NCBI GenBank assembly: GCA_965232985.1 | Contig: CBDDRC010000013.1 | Coordinates: 90,035 to 154,034 of the forward strand | Direction of reading: 5' to 3' | Source of the DNA: JADFDG01 sp965232985 | GTDB lineage: Bacteria; Pseudomonadota; Gammaproteobacteria; Pseudomonadales; JADFDG01 | Length of the DNA: 64,000 bases | Shown here: positions 17,346 through 24,161 of the stretch, in pieces | How positions within the stretch are numbered: position 1 is the stretch's first letter | Layout: each line of letters starts with the position of its first letter | The notes under the pieces: model-generated | Seen by the model: only the letters and a program-made list of their open reading frames with translations | Database searches by the model: none | What the model was told of the DNA's origin: nothing | Translations under genes and position numbers: made by a program

Positions 17346-18758
17346 TCAACCTGCCGTACGGACATCAACAAAATGGCCGGCAATCGCCGCCGCTGCCGCC
17401 ATCGCCGGGCTGCACAGATGGGTGCGGCCACCGTTGCCCTGCCGGCCTTCAAAATTGCGGTTCGAGGTCGACGCGCAGTGCTCGCCCGGCAACAATTTGT
17501 CGGGATTCATCGCCAGGCACATCGAGCAGCCCGGCTCGCGCCATTCGAACCCGGCAGCGACGAATACCTTGTCGAGGCCTTCGGCCTCCGCCTGTTTCTT
17601 CACCAGACCGGAACCCGGCACGACCATCGCCTGTTTGACGCTGCGTGAGACCTTTTTCCCTTGCGCAACGGCCGCCGCCGCGCGCAAATCCTCAATACGC
17701 GAATTGGTGCAGGAACCAATGAACACCCGATCAACCGCGATATCGGTGATCTTCATGCCCGGCTTCAGGCCCATGTACTGGTAGGCGCGTTCCATACCGC
17801 CGCGCTTCACCTCGTCGCTTTCCGCTTTCGGATCCGGCAACACGGCGTCCACCGGCAACACCATCTCCGGCGACGTGCCCCAACTCACCTGCGGCTTGAT
17901 GTCGGCAGCGTTGATATCGACGACGGTATCGAACTGCGCACCCGCATCCGATTGCAGTGTGTTCCACCAGGCGACGGCCTTGTCCCAGTCGGCACCGGTC
18001 GGCGCGAACGGGCGCCCCTTGACGTAATCAATCGTCTTCCGGTCGACCGCCACCATGCCGGCGCGCGCGCCGGCCTCGATCGCCATGTTGCACACCGTCA
18101 TACGGCCTTCCAGCGACAGTGCGCGGATCGCGCTGCCGGCAAACTCGATCGCGTGGCCATTGCCGCCGGCCGTGCCGATCACGCCGATGATATGCAGCAC
18201 AATGTCCTTTGCCGTGATACCGGTGCCGACCTCGCCTTCAACGCGGACCAGCATGTTTTTCATCTTCTTGGCGACCAGGCACTGGGTGGCGAGCACGTGC
18301 TCGACTTCCGAGGTGCCAATGCCATGCGCAAGACAACCCAGCGCGCCGTTGGTGGAGGTGTGCGAATCGCCGCAGACTACCGTCATGCCCGGCAACACCG
18401 CGCCCTGCTCCGGCGCCATCACATGCACGATCCCCTGGCGCACATCGCCGATGCCGAATTCGAGGATGCCGAAAGACTTCGTATTAGCCTCCAGCGTCTG
18501 CACCTGGATGCGCGAGGTTTCATCCTTGATGTCCGCCGCCGACTTGAACGGCGTGGTCGGCACGTTGTGGTCGATGGTGGCGACATTGGTGTCGAGCCGC
18601 CACGGCCGGCGACCGGCCAGGCGCAACCCCTCAAACGCCTGCGGGCTGGTCACTTCATGAATGATGTGGCGGTCGACATAGATGAGCGCTGAACCATCAT
18701 CCCGTTGCTTCACGAGATGGGCATCCCAGAGCTTGTCGTAAAGGGTCTTGCCAGCCAT
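17346..18758 (-). CDS. leuC: 3-isopropylmalate dehydratase large subunit
   Basis: LeuC carries the 4Fe-4S cluster of isopropylmalate isomerase. Cluster cysteines are in FIGSCTNSRIEDLR and GCSMCLAMNPD; GDSHTSTNGALG is an active-site segment. The ATG at 18756-18758 (MAGKTLYDKLWDAH) has GAGGA about seven bases upstream and gives 470 residues, as expected. The frame is open back to 18857, but that part lies in the control region and is not LeuC-like. First gene of leuCDB and divergent from a LysR gene, its likely regulator. Confidence 0.97.
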   Translation of the reverse strand: MAGKTLYDKLWDAHLVKQRDDGSALIYVDRHIIHEVTSPQAFEGLRLAGRRPWRLDTNVATIDHNVPTTPFKSAADIKDETSRIQVQTLEANTKSFGILEFGIGDVRQGIVHVMAPEQGAVLPGMTVVCGDSHTSTNGALGCLAHGIGTSEVEHVLATQCLVAKKMKNMLVRVEGEVGTGITAKDIVLHIIGVIGTAGGNGHAIEFAGSAIRALSLEGRMTVCNMAIEAGARAGMVAVDRKTIDYVKGRPFAPTGADWDKAVAWWNTLQSDAGAQFDTVVDINAADIKPQVSWGTSPEMVLPVDAVLPDPKAESDEVKRGGMERAYQYMGLKPGMKITDIAVDRVFIGSCTNSRIEDLRAAAAVAQGKKVSRSVKQAMVVPGSGLVKKQAEAEGLDKVFVAAGFEWREPGCSMCLAMNPDKLLPGEHCASTSNRNFEGRQGNGGRTHLCSPAMAAAAAIAGHFVDVRTAG

Positions 18759-18822
18759 GAGGGGTTCCTCGGCAGGGGGAGATTCGGGGAGATGCGCACT
18801 TTGGGCTTTCCCTTCCAATAAT

Positions 18823-18849
18823 TCCAATTCATCATTTTCATGGATTGGA
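18823..18849. promoter_or_regulatory. Candidate LysR operator between leuC and the LysR gene
   Basis: TCCAAT and ATTGGA form an inverted repeat with a 15-base spacer, 20 bases before the LysR start and 65 before the leuC start. A second dyad, TTGG-N10-CCAA, lies just to the left (about 18801-18818). AT-rich interrupted dyads in divergent promoters are typical LysR-family sites. The assignment is inferred. Confidence 0.45.
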
Positions 18850-18868
18850 TAACCCATAGGAATCCGAC

Positions 18869-19774
18869 ATGAACCTCGAAGGGCTGACCGCCTTCCTTGC
18901 CGTCGCCGAGACCGGCTCCTTCACCGGCGCGGCCGAACGGCTGTTCCTCACCCAGCCGGCGGTGAGCAAGCGCATCGCCCTGCTGGAGGGCGATCTCGAC
19001 ACCCGGCTGTTCGACCGCATCGGCCGCGAGGTGCGGCTGACCGAGGCCGGCGAGGCGCTGCTGCCGCGCGCCCGCGCCATCCTGCTGACGCTGGAGGACA
19101 CCCGCCGCGCCCTGCACAACCTGCATGCCGGCGAGATCGCGGGCACGCTCACCTTCGGCACCAGCCACCACATCGGCCTGCACCGCCTGCCGCCGCTGCT
19201 GCGCGAATACTCCACGCGCTACCCCAAGGTGCAGCTCGACATCCACTTCATCGATTCGGAAGAAGCCTGGGACGACATTGTCGGCGGCCGCATGGAACTG
19301 GGCATCGTCACGCTGCCGCCGAAAAACATCGTCGCGAAAGGCGATTCGACAACGCCGCTGCGCACCGAAAAAATCTGGGACGACCCGCTGGCCGTGGTCG
19401 CTGCCAGCGATCACCCGCTGGCGAGCCTGCAATCGGTGACATTGCGCGCGCTCAGCCAGCACCCGGCGATCTTGCCCAGCGATGTGACATTCACCCGCCG
19501 CATCGTCGACGCGGCCTTTGCCGCCAAAGGACTGAGCACGCCAACGGCGATCAGCACCAACTACCTGGAAACGATCAAGATGATGGTCGCCGTCGGCCTC
19601 GGCTGGAGCGTGCTGCCGGCCAGCATGATCGATGCGCAGGTGGTGGCGCTGCCGGTGAATGAATTACGCATCCAGCGCGAACTGGGAGTGGTGTATCACC
19701 CGGGACGCACCCTCTCAAAAGCGGCGCGGGCGATGGTGGGGATGTTGCAGGCGGCGAGGGATGTGCGGGATTAG
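18869..19774 (+). CDS. LysR-family transcriptional regulator divergent from leuC
   Basis: The 301-residue protein has an N-terminal winged helix (about residues 1-60) with AVAETGSFTGAAERLFLTQPAVSKRI, and a C-terminal periplasmic-binding-like effector domain (about 90-295). LysR genes divergent from leuC occur in other proteobacteria and probably adjust leucine synthesis, but the effector is unknown. The ATG at 18869 is right for the family. The last quarter is unusual because two pieces of it recur downstream: 19547-19704 is similar to 21912-22033, and 19732-19774 is similar to 21123-21165. Confidence 0.9.
   Translation: MNLEGLTAFLAVAETGSFTGAAERLFLTQPAVSKRIALLEGDLDTRLFDRIGREVRLTEAGEALLPRARAILLTLEDTRRALHNLHAGEIAGTLTFGTSHHIGLHRLPPLLREYSTRYPKVQLDIHFIDSEEAWDDIVGGRMELGIVTLPPKNIVAKGDSTTPLRTEKIWDDPLAVVAASDHPLASLQSVTLRALSQHPAILPSDVTFTRRIVDAAFAAKGLSTPTAISTNYLETIKMMVAVGLGWSVLPASMIDAQVVALPVNELRIQRELGVVYHPGRTLSKAARAMVGMLQAARDVRD
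19547..19704 (+). repeat. lysR segment B, parent copy of displaced repeat
   Basis: This part of the LysR gene encodes the end of the effector domain. It matches 21912-22033 at most positions, except that the downstream copy lacks 36 bases lying between two GCTGCCGG direct repeats. Confidence 0.8.
19732..19774 (+). repeat. lysR segment A, parent copy (3' end of gene)
   Basis: The last 43 bases of the LysR gene, including the TAG stop. The first 25 bases are identical to 21123-21147, and the terminal GGGATTAG is also shared. Confidence 0.85.
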
Positions 19775-19894
19775 GCGACCCGGCGCCTGAACCCGGGCCC
19801 CGAAGCCAACGCATGGAATGTGAGCTGGAACAAGACGTTTTCAGGGGCGAAACGTATATTAGCGGCAATCACGTGAAGCGCAGGGACCATCCCT

Positions 19895-21022
19895 ATGGAG
19901 CCAGTCAACGTCGTCTATCGAATCAAACTCAGTGAGGCGATCACGGAGGAGTTTGATTATGAAATGGATCCGGAAACTTTCGACATCGTCCCGGCACCCC
20001 GGACCGAAAAGCTCCCAGCCTGGACCGAGCTTGGTTTCAAGCAATGTCCCAATTGCCCGTTGAAACCGGAAGATCATCCACATTGCCCGGTTGCTGTTCA
20101 GCTGAACCATATTGTCGACCGGTTCCACAAGACCCGCTCCATCGATGAAGTAACGCTGGATGTCATCACCGAGCAGCGCACGGTGACCAAGACCACGGCA
20201 TTGCAGGAGGCGCTCGCCTCCCTGCTTGGCCTGGTGTTTCCGGTTTCCGGCTGCCCCCGGACCGAAGGCATGAAGCCGTTGGCACGATTCCACGTGCCCT
20301 TGGCTTCAGAAGAAGAAACCGTATTCAACGTCGCCGGCATGTACCTGCTGGCCCAGTATTTTGTGAACCTGAAAAACAAGAACGGGGTGATGTCGTTTGG
20401 CGGGCTGATCCGCATGTATGACGAGCTGCATATCGTCAACAAGAGCGTTGCCAGTCGTTTGCAGGCGGTAACGAGCTCCGATTCGCTCAAGAACGCCATC
20501 ACCTTGCTCGACATGTACTCCAGCCTGATACCAATGCTGTTGCAGGATCAGCTGGTGGAGATCCGTAAATTCTTCAATGCCTACCTGCCGGATGACGAGA
20601 TCGTTGCACCGACCAGCAATTACCTCGAGCGGGCCAAGGCGTTCCGGATCATGCCCACCCCGGAAGAAGCGGTGCAGGACGCCGAGACCAAGGCCATCAA
20701 CGTGCTGCGCGCCGAAAAGGAACAGCAGTTGCTTGAAGAGCACAAGGACATGCCCGACTGGTTGAAAAAATCCCTGATCCAGCAGGAAATGGCGCGGTTC
20801 AAACCGGATATGGCGAAGGTGAAGGCCATGCTCGCCGCCGCGCCGCCGGCACCCGTGGAAACAGAACCAACAAAGGAAGGCGAGCCGCCACAGCCAAAAT
20901 TCTCGGAATTCGTCCTGAGCCTGTCGCTGGAGCCCATGGAGGAAACCAAGCCGAAAGCGGCAGATGAGCCGGCGCCGCCTGGCGATAAACCCGGCATTCC
21001 GGGCAAACCGCTCAAGCGGTAG
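19895..21022 (+). CDS. Uncharacterised protein with Cys cluster and charged helical tail
   Basis: I cannot assign a function. The 375-residue product has no signal peptide or membrane helix. Residues 1-45 look beta-rich, followed by a Cys cluster, QCPNCPLKPEDHPHCP (C51, C54, C64 with H61 and H63 nearby), possibly metal-binding. Residues 65-205 are mixed alpha/beta, 210-320 are charged helices, and 320-375 form a Pro/Lys-rich, probably disordered tail. The layout recalls an uncharacterised proteobacterial family (possibly DUF6901), which I could not verify. The ATG at 19895 has AGGGA upstream. The gene lies alone between the lysR 3' end and a copy of that end at 21123, so it may have arrived as an insertion. 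Confidence 0.75.
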   Translation: MEPVNVVYRIKLSEAITEEFDYEMDPETFDIVPAPRTEKLPAWTELGFKQCPNCPLKPEDHPHCPVAVQLNHIVDRFHKTRSIDEVTLDVITEQRTVTKTTALQEALASLLGLVFPVSGCPRTEGMKPLARFHVPLASEEETVFNVAGMYLLAQYFVNLKNKNGVMSFGGLIRMYDELHIVNKSVASRLQAVTSSDSLKNAITLLDMYSSLIPMLLQDQLVEIRKFFNAYLPDDEIVAPTSNYLERAKAFRIMPTPEEAVQDAETKAINVLRAEKEQQLLEEHKDMPDWLKKSLIQQEMARFKPDMAKVKAMLAAAPPAPVETEPTKEGEPPQPKFSEFVLSLSLEPMEETKPKAADEPAPPGDKPGIPGKPLKR

Positions 21023-21122
21023 GGAAGCCCCGGATCACTTGTACGTGCTGTCGTGGGCCGGCGGAATCTTCCCGCGGGATCCCGGCGCTCACCTTGCCGA
21101 CCCGCACTTCTTCCAGCAAACG

Positions 21123-21165
21123 GATGGTGGGGATGTTGCAGGCGGCGCGGGAGACAGGGGATTAG
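21123..21165 (+). repeat. Displaced copy of the lysR 3' end (A')
   Basis: It reproduces the last 43 bases of the LysR gene, with 25 identical bases then a mismatched block and the GGGATTAG end. No LysR sequence precedes it. The vapC stop (21162-21164, minus strand) overlaps its TAG. Confidence 0.8.
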
Positions 21166-21551
21166 CCGGCGTTCCAGTCCAGCGCGACGAGCCCGGGAAC
21201 CCGCGCAAATTCCCGCATGTTGTGCGTCACCAGAACCAGCCCCGCCGCCTGGGCATGGCCGGCGATCAGCGCGTCATAGGGGCCGATAGGTTGTCTGGCC
21301 GTTTGTGCGCGCACGCGGCCGGCGGCGATCGCCGCGTCCTCTGCGAACGGAATCACCACGAATTGCAGCCGCTGCAGCGCGGCCAGATTCTGCTCGTGGT
21401 GCCGGGACTTGAAGGCTCCGTAGTACAACTCATGCAGGGTCACCGTCGACACGACGACGTCGGCGCGGCGCTGCTTTCGCAGCCACGTCAGGACGGCCTC
21501 CCTTCGCTTTTGAACGGCGATCACCGCGTCCGTGTCCAGCAGGAATTTCAT
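21162..21551 (-). CDS. vapC: VapC-type PIN-domain toxin
   Basis: PIN-domain ribonucleases of the VapC type cleave tRNA or rRNA and are held inactive by VapB. The 129-residue product from the ATG at 21549-21551 starts FLLDTDAVIAV (first acidic residue), has a central Glu in LHELYYGAF, and IGPYDALIAGHA and VTHNMREFARV supply further acidic and conserved residues of the PIN site. All four usual acidic positions appear present. The start lies within the antitoxin reading frame, a long overlap. The frame is open upstream to 21662, but that extension is not PIN-like. Confidence 0.88.
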   Translation of the reverse strand: MKFLLDTDAVIAVQKRREAVLTWLRKQRRADVVVSTVTLHELYYGAFKSRHHEQNLAALQRLQFVVIPFAEDAAIAAGRVRAQTARQPIGPYDALIAGHAQAAGLVLVTHNMREFARVPGLVALDWNAG

Positions 21552-21798
21552 CAAATACCTCCGCCAATCCCGTGCGCACCTGCTGCGCATTTCTCCCGAC
21601 CTGCACCGCGCGCTCGTAGTCGCCGGACACCTTGGGAAGATCGTCCAGCCACGCCCACTCATCCAGATCGAGCGGCTCCAGGATCAGCGCCGCCCCCTCT
21701 TTCCGGATCCGCAGTTCCGTCCCCTCGACCCGATATTCCGCGGGGATCCGGATGGCCTGTGAGCCGCCGCTCATGAACACCTTTGCCGTGCCGCCCAT
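21430..21798 (-). CDS. vapB: VapB/SpoVT-AbrB-type antitoxin with extended frame
   Basis: The N-terminus, MGGTAKVFMSGGSQAIRIP, is a typical AbrB/MazE-like swapped-hairpin DNA-binding domain of VapB antitoxins. EWAWLDDLPK then resembles the C-terminal toxin-binding tail. VapB proteins are usually about 75-85 residues and stop at the toxin start; here the frame runs 122 residues, the last 41 over the first third of vapC. A TGA in another frame overlaps the vapC ATG, so the natural end may have been lost by a one- or two-base shift. The last 40 residues are Arg-rich and look like out-of-frame translation. Confidence 0.8.
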   Translation of the reverse strand: MGGTAKVFMSGGSQAIRIPAEYRVEGTELRIRKEGAALILEPLDLDEWAWLDDLPKVSGDYERAVQVGRNAQQVRTGLAEVFDEIPAGHGRGDRRSKAKGGRPDVAAKAAPRRRRRVDGDPA

Positions 21799-21825
21799 AC
21801 CCAGCCCTCCGATGTAATCCTACGG

Positions 21826-21835
21826 TGTATATACA
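21826..21835. promoter_or_regulatory. Palindrome upstream of vapB, likely autoregulatory operator
   Basis: TGTATATACA is a perfect ten-base palindrome 28 bases before the vapB start, in the only AT-rich stretch of the promoter. Antitoxins of this class repress their own operon by binding such palindromes near the -10 region. The role here is inferred. Confidence 0.5.
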
Positions 21836-21911
21836 AGCATACGAGGCCGGGACCGATCCAGTGGACATTGGCTGATTGGTCGGGCAGACGATCGCCTGAT
21901 CGACACCGACC

Positions 21912-22033
21912 GCGATCAGCACCAACTACCTGGAGGTGTTCAAGAGGAGGTGCGCCGTCGGCCTCGGCTGGAGCGTGCTGCCAGCGAATGAATTGCGTAT
22001 CCAGCGCGAACTGGGGGTGGTGTATCACCCGGG
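21912..22033 (+). pseudogene. lysR fragment (B')
   Basis: A broken copy of the LysR coding sequence 19547-19704. The stretch GGCCTCGGCTGGAGCGTGCT is identical, and the segment reading ELRIQRELGVVYHPG in the parent is kept. It lacks 36 bases between GCTGCCGG repeats and has several substitutions. It has no start or stop and lies between the vapB promoter and the end of the next toxin gene. Confidence 0.8.
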
Positions 22034-22052
22034 GAGAACGCGGAGCATTGAT

Positions 22053-22358
22053 TCAGAATCCCGCCTCGCGGGCGCTGCGGATGGCCAGAATGCGCACCGT
22101 GGCCGGCTCTCCTGCGACATTCAGGATGACGCGAAATACGGCCACGTAGCCCATGCCCGTATCGATCGCCATGCGTCGAACCTGTGGCGACACTTCCGGG
22201 TCAACTGCCGGGTATCGCAGCGGGAACTCCAGCAGAGATTCCAGCGCATCGATAACCTCGTCATTGATCCGTGCAGCGGCCGCTGGATTTTTCTCGGCGT
22301 TGAACGCATGCAAGCGTTCGAGATCGGTGATCGCGCGCCGGGTAAGGACCAACTTCAT
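22053..22358 (-). CDS. ParE/RelE-superfamily toxin
   Basis: The 101-residue protein has the RelE/ParE fold pattern: MKLVLTRRAITDLERLHAF at the N-terminus, a helical middle, then a C-terminal strand pair VAVFRVILNVAGEPATVRILAIRSARE. RelE members cut ribosome-bound mRNA and ParE members poison gyrase; sequence alone does not decide which. Its start overlaps the antitoxin stop by four bases, a standard coupled arrangement. A lysR fragment lies just downstream. Confidence 0.87.
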   Translation of the reverse strand: MKLVLTRRAITDLERLHAFNAEKNPAAAARINDEVIDALESLLEFPLRYPAVDPEVSPQVRRMAIDTGMGYVAVFRVILNVAGEPATVRILAIRSAREAGF

Positions 22359-22612
22359 TTAGCGGCCATGCGCTCCAGTTTTTTCAGGTGCTTGCGCACC
22401 TGTGCAATGGTCATCCCGTCGCCGGTTCGCTCGTACTCTTCATCGGCAGCCAGCGAATCTGCCAACAGGGCGCGGCGCGCCTTCTCACGCACGATGAACT
22501 CGTCGACGGCCTTGCGCAGCAGGTAGTGAACCGTGCGGTCGCCGGCCGCGGCCAGCAACTCCAGGTCGCGTTTCTGGGCCTCATCGAGTTTTACGGACGT
22601 TGCGGTTCCCAT
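22355..22612 (-). CDS. ParD/RelB-like ribbon-helix-helix antitoxin
   Basis: The 85-residue protein begins MGTATSVKLDEAQKRDLELLAA, a ribbon-helix-helix strand-helix start, then DRTVHYLLRKAVDEFI, and ends with a helical tail (YERTGDGMTIAQVRKHLKKLE) of the kind that wraps a ParE toxin. GGGAGG lies six bases before the ATG at 22612. It overlaps the toxin gene by four bases. It should neutralise the toxin and repress the operon. Confidence 0.87.
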   Translation of the reverse strand: MGTATSVKLDEAQKRDLELLAAAGDRTVHYLLRKAVDEFIVREKARRALLADSLAADEEYERTGDGMTIAQVRKHLKKLERMAAK

Positions 22613-22626
22613 GGCCAGACCTCCCG

Positions 22627-22646
22627 GGTAATCAAAGGTATTACCT
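22627..22646. promoter_or_regulatory. Palindromic operator candidate upstream of the ribbon-helix-helix antitoxin
   Basis: GGTAAT and ATTACC form an inverted repeat with a seven-base spacer (22627-22632, 22640-22645), and AGGTATTACCT is an overlapping odd palindrome. They lie 15-35 bases before the antitoxin start, where an autoregulating antitoxin would bind. Inferred. Confidence 0.5.
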
Positions 22647-22672
22647 ATAGATACCCGGTCATACCCACCTCG

Positions 22673-22912
22673 TCAATCCGCCCATTGGCCCCGCCAGCGC
22701 CGCCCGCGCTGATGACACCCCACAACCCGCCACCGCATCCCGGTTTCCGGCGGCGTCAGCGAATCCAGCCACGCCCACTCATCCACCGATGGCGGCTCAG
22801 GAATCAGGGCATCGCCCTCCCTCCTGATCCGCAGCGCCTTCCCCTCGACCTGGGCATTCGCCGGGAAGCAGACGGCCGCCCGATTGCTTTGCCGGCGATG
22901 ACTCCGGCGGAT
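22673..22912 (-). pseudogene. Decayed vapB-like antitoxin
   Basis: Reading the minus strand, residues such as VEGKALRIRREGDALIPEP and VDEWAWLDSL parallel VEGTELRIRKEGAALILEP and LDEWAWLDDL of the antitoxin at 21430-21798, and DNA identity is clear at 22755-22880. The N-terminal MGGTAKVFM part is replaced by unrelated sequence with no ATG, and the frame runs into a non-homologous tail to a TGA at 22673. There is no toxin gene beside it. It fills most of the 327-base gap between the antitoxin gene and the MFS gene; nothing else is seen there. Confidence 0.7.
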
Positions 22913-22940
22913 TAGCCGGTCACCGCTTTTTCATCCAGTC

Positions 22941-24161
22941 TCACACTTGCGCGAAAGTCGTCTCTCTCTGCGTCCACCGCACAATTCCCGCCGCCGCCAC
23001 CGCCGCAATAAAGAATCCAGCGGCAATCGGCAGCACCCGCCCCTCCAGCTGACTGCCAATCAACCACCCCAGCCCGCTCGCCATCAGCGTGGTGAAGCAG
23101 CCAATAAACGACGACGCCGTGCCGGCGACCTGCCCCATCGGCACCATCGCCAGCGCGTTGAGGTTGGGGGTAACGGCGGCGAACAGGAACAGGATCGCCG
23201 ACATGAAGATCCAGTACACCGGCAGCGAGGGGTTGCCGGCCAGCGAGAGCAGCAGCAAGGCGCCGGTCACTGCCACCAGCAGCCACAGCGCGGCCATGGC
23301 GATGCGCGCGGCGCCGAAGCGCATCACGAAGCGGGCGTTGAGGATATTGGCAACGGCAATCACTGCGGCGATCGCGCCGAACACCAGCGGGAAACGGTCG
23401 CCCTGTTGGTAGATGTCCTGGAACACTTGCTGCGCGGTAGCGACGTAGGTCATCAACAACGTGAACAGGAAACCGAGCGCGAGGCTGTAACCCATGGTCA
23501 CCCGCGTGCGCAGCACGACGCCGGCGCCGTGCGCGATGCGCGCAGCTATTCCATGTTCCGGGCCGCGGCCCGGCCCGGCTTCGCCGCTGTGTGTTTCCGG
23601 CAGGCGGAAGCCGCTCCACAGCGCCAGCACCAGCGCAAACGCAGCGGTGAACAGGAAGATCGCCGGCCAGTCGCCCACCAGCAGCACCGCCATGCCGAGC
23701 GCCGGCGCGAAGATCGGCACGACGATGAATACCAGCATGGCGAAGGACATCACCCGCGCCATGCGGTCGCCGACAAAACAGTCGCGCACGATCGCCGCCG
23801 AGATCACCCGCGGCGCGGCGGCGCCAAAACCCTGCAGCACGCGCGCCGCCAGCATCGCCTCGAAGGAATGCGCCACGGTTGCCCATAGCGAGGCGACGAT
23901 GAAAATGGCGAGGCCGATCAGCAGCATGCGCTTGCGGCCGTAGAGATCGGACAGTGGTCCGTAGAACAACTGGCCAACGCCGATGCCGATCAGAAAAGCG
24001 GTGATCACTTCCTGGCGGCGGTTGGGATCGGTGAGACCGAGTTCGTCGCCCATCACGCCCAGCGCCGGCAGCATCATGTCCAGCGTCAATGCGCCGACCG
24101 CCATCATCACGCCGATCAGCGCGAGGAATTCGCCGAACGGGATGCGCAAACGGTCGCTCAC
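22941..24161 (-). CDS. Bcr/CflA-family MFS efflux transporter
   Basis: A 12-helix major facilitator of 406 residues from the GTG at 24159-24161, which has a GAAGGGAG ribosome site six bases upstream. LALIGVMMAVGALTLDMMLPAL is helix 1, and FYGPLSDLYGRKRMLLIG is the MFS motif A typical of Bcr/CflA drug-resistance transporters. Such proteins expel antibiotics or small metabolites; the substrate is unknown. Its GTG overlaps the previous MFS gene's stop by four bases (GTGA). The frame is open far upstream (to 24722), but that part is the wrong frame of the neighbouring gene. Confidence 0.88.
   Translation of the reverse strand: MSDRLRIPFGEFLALIGVMMAVGALTLDMMLPALGVMGDELGLTDPNRRQEVITAFLIGIGVGQLFYGPLSDLYGRKRMLLIGLAIFIVASLWATVAHSFEAMLAARVLQGFGAAAPRVISAAIVRDCFVGDRMARVMSFAMLVFIVVPIFAPALGMAVLLVGDWPAIFLFTAAFALVLALWSGFRLPETHSGEAGPGRGPEHGIAARIAHGAGVVLRTRVTMGYSLALGFLFTLLMTYVATAQQVFQDIYQQGDRFPLVFGAIAAVIAVANILNARFVMRFGAARIAMAALWLLVAVTGALLLLSLAGNPSLPVYWIFMSAILFLFAAVTPNLNALAMVPMGQVAGTASSFIGCFTTLMASGLGWLIGSQLEGRVLPIAAGFFIAAVAAAGIVRWTQRETTFAQV

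Noticed and set aside
17661..18692. 343-codon plus-strand frame opposite leuC
   Set aside because: Antisense to a conserved iron-sulfur enzyme and lacking any family pattern.
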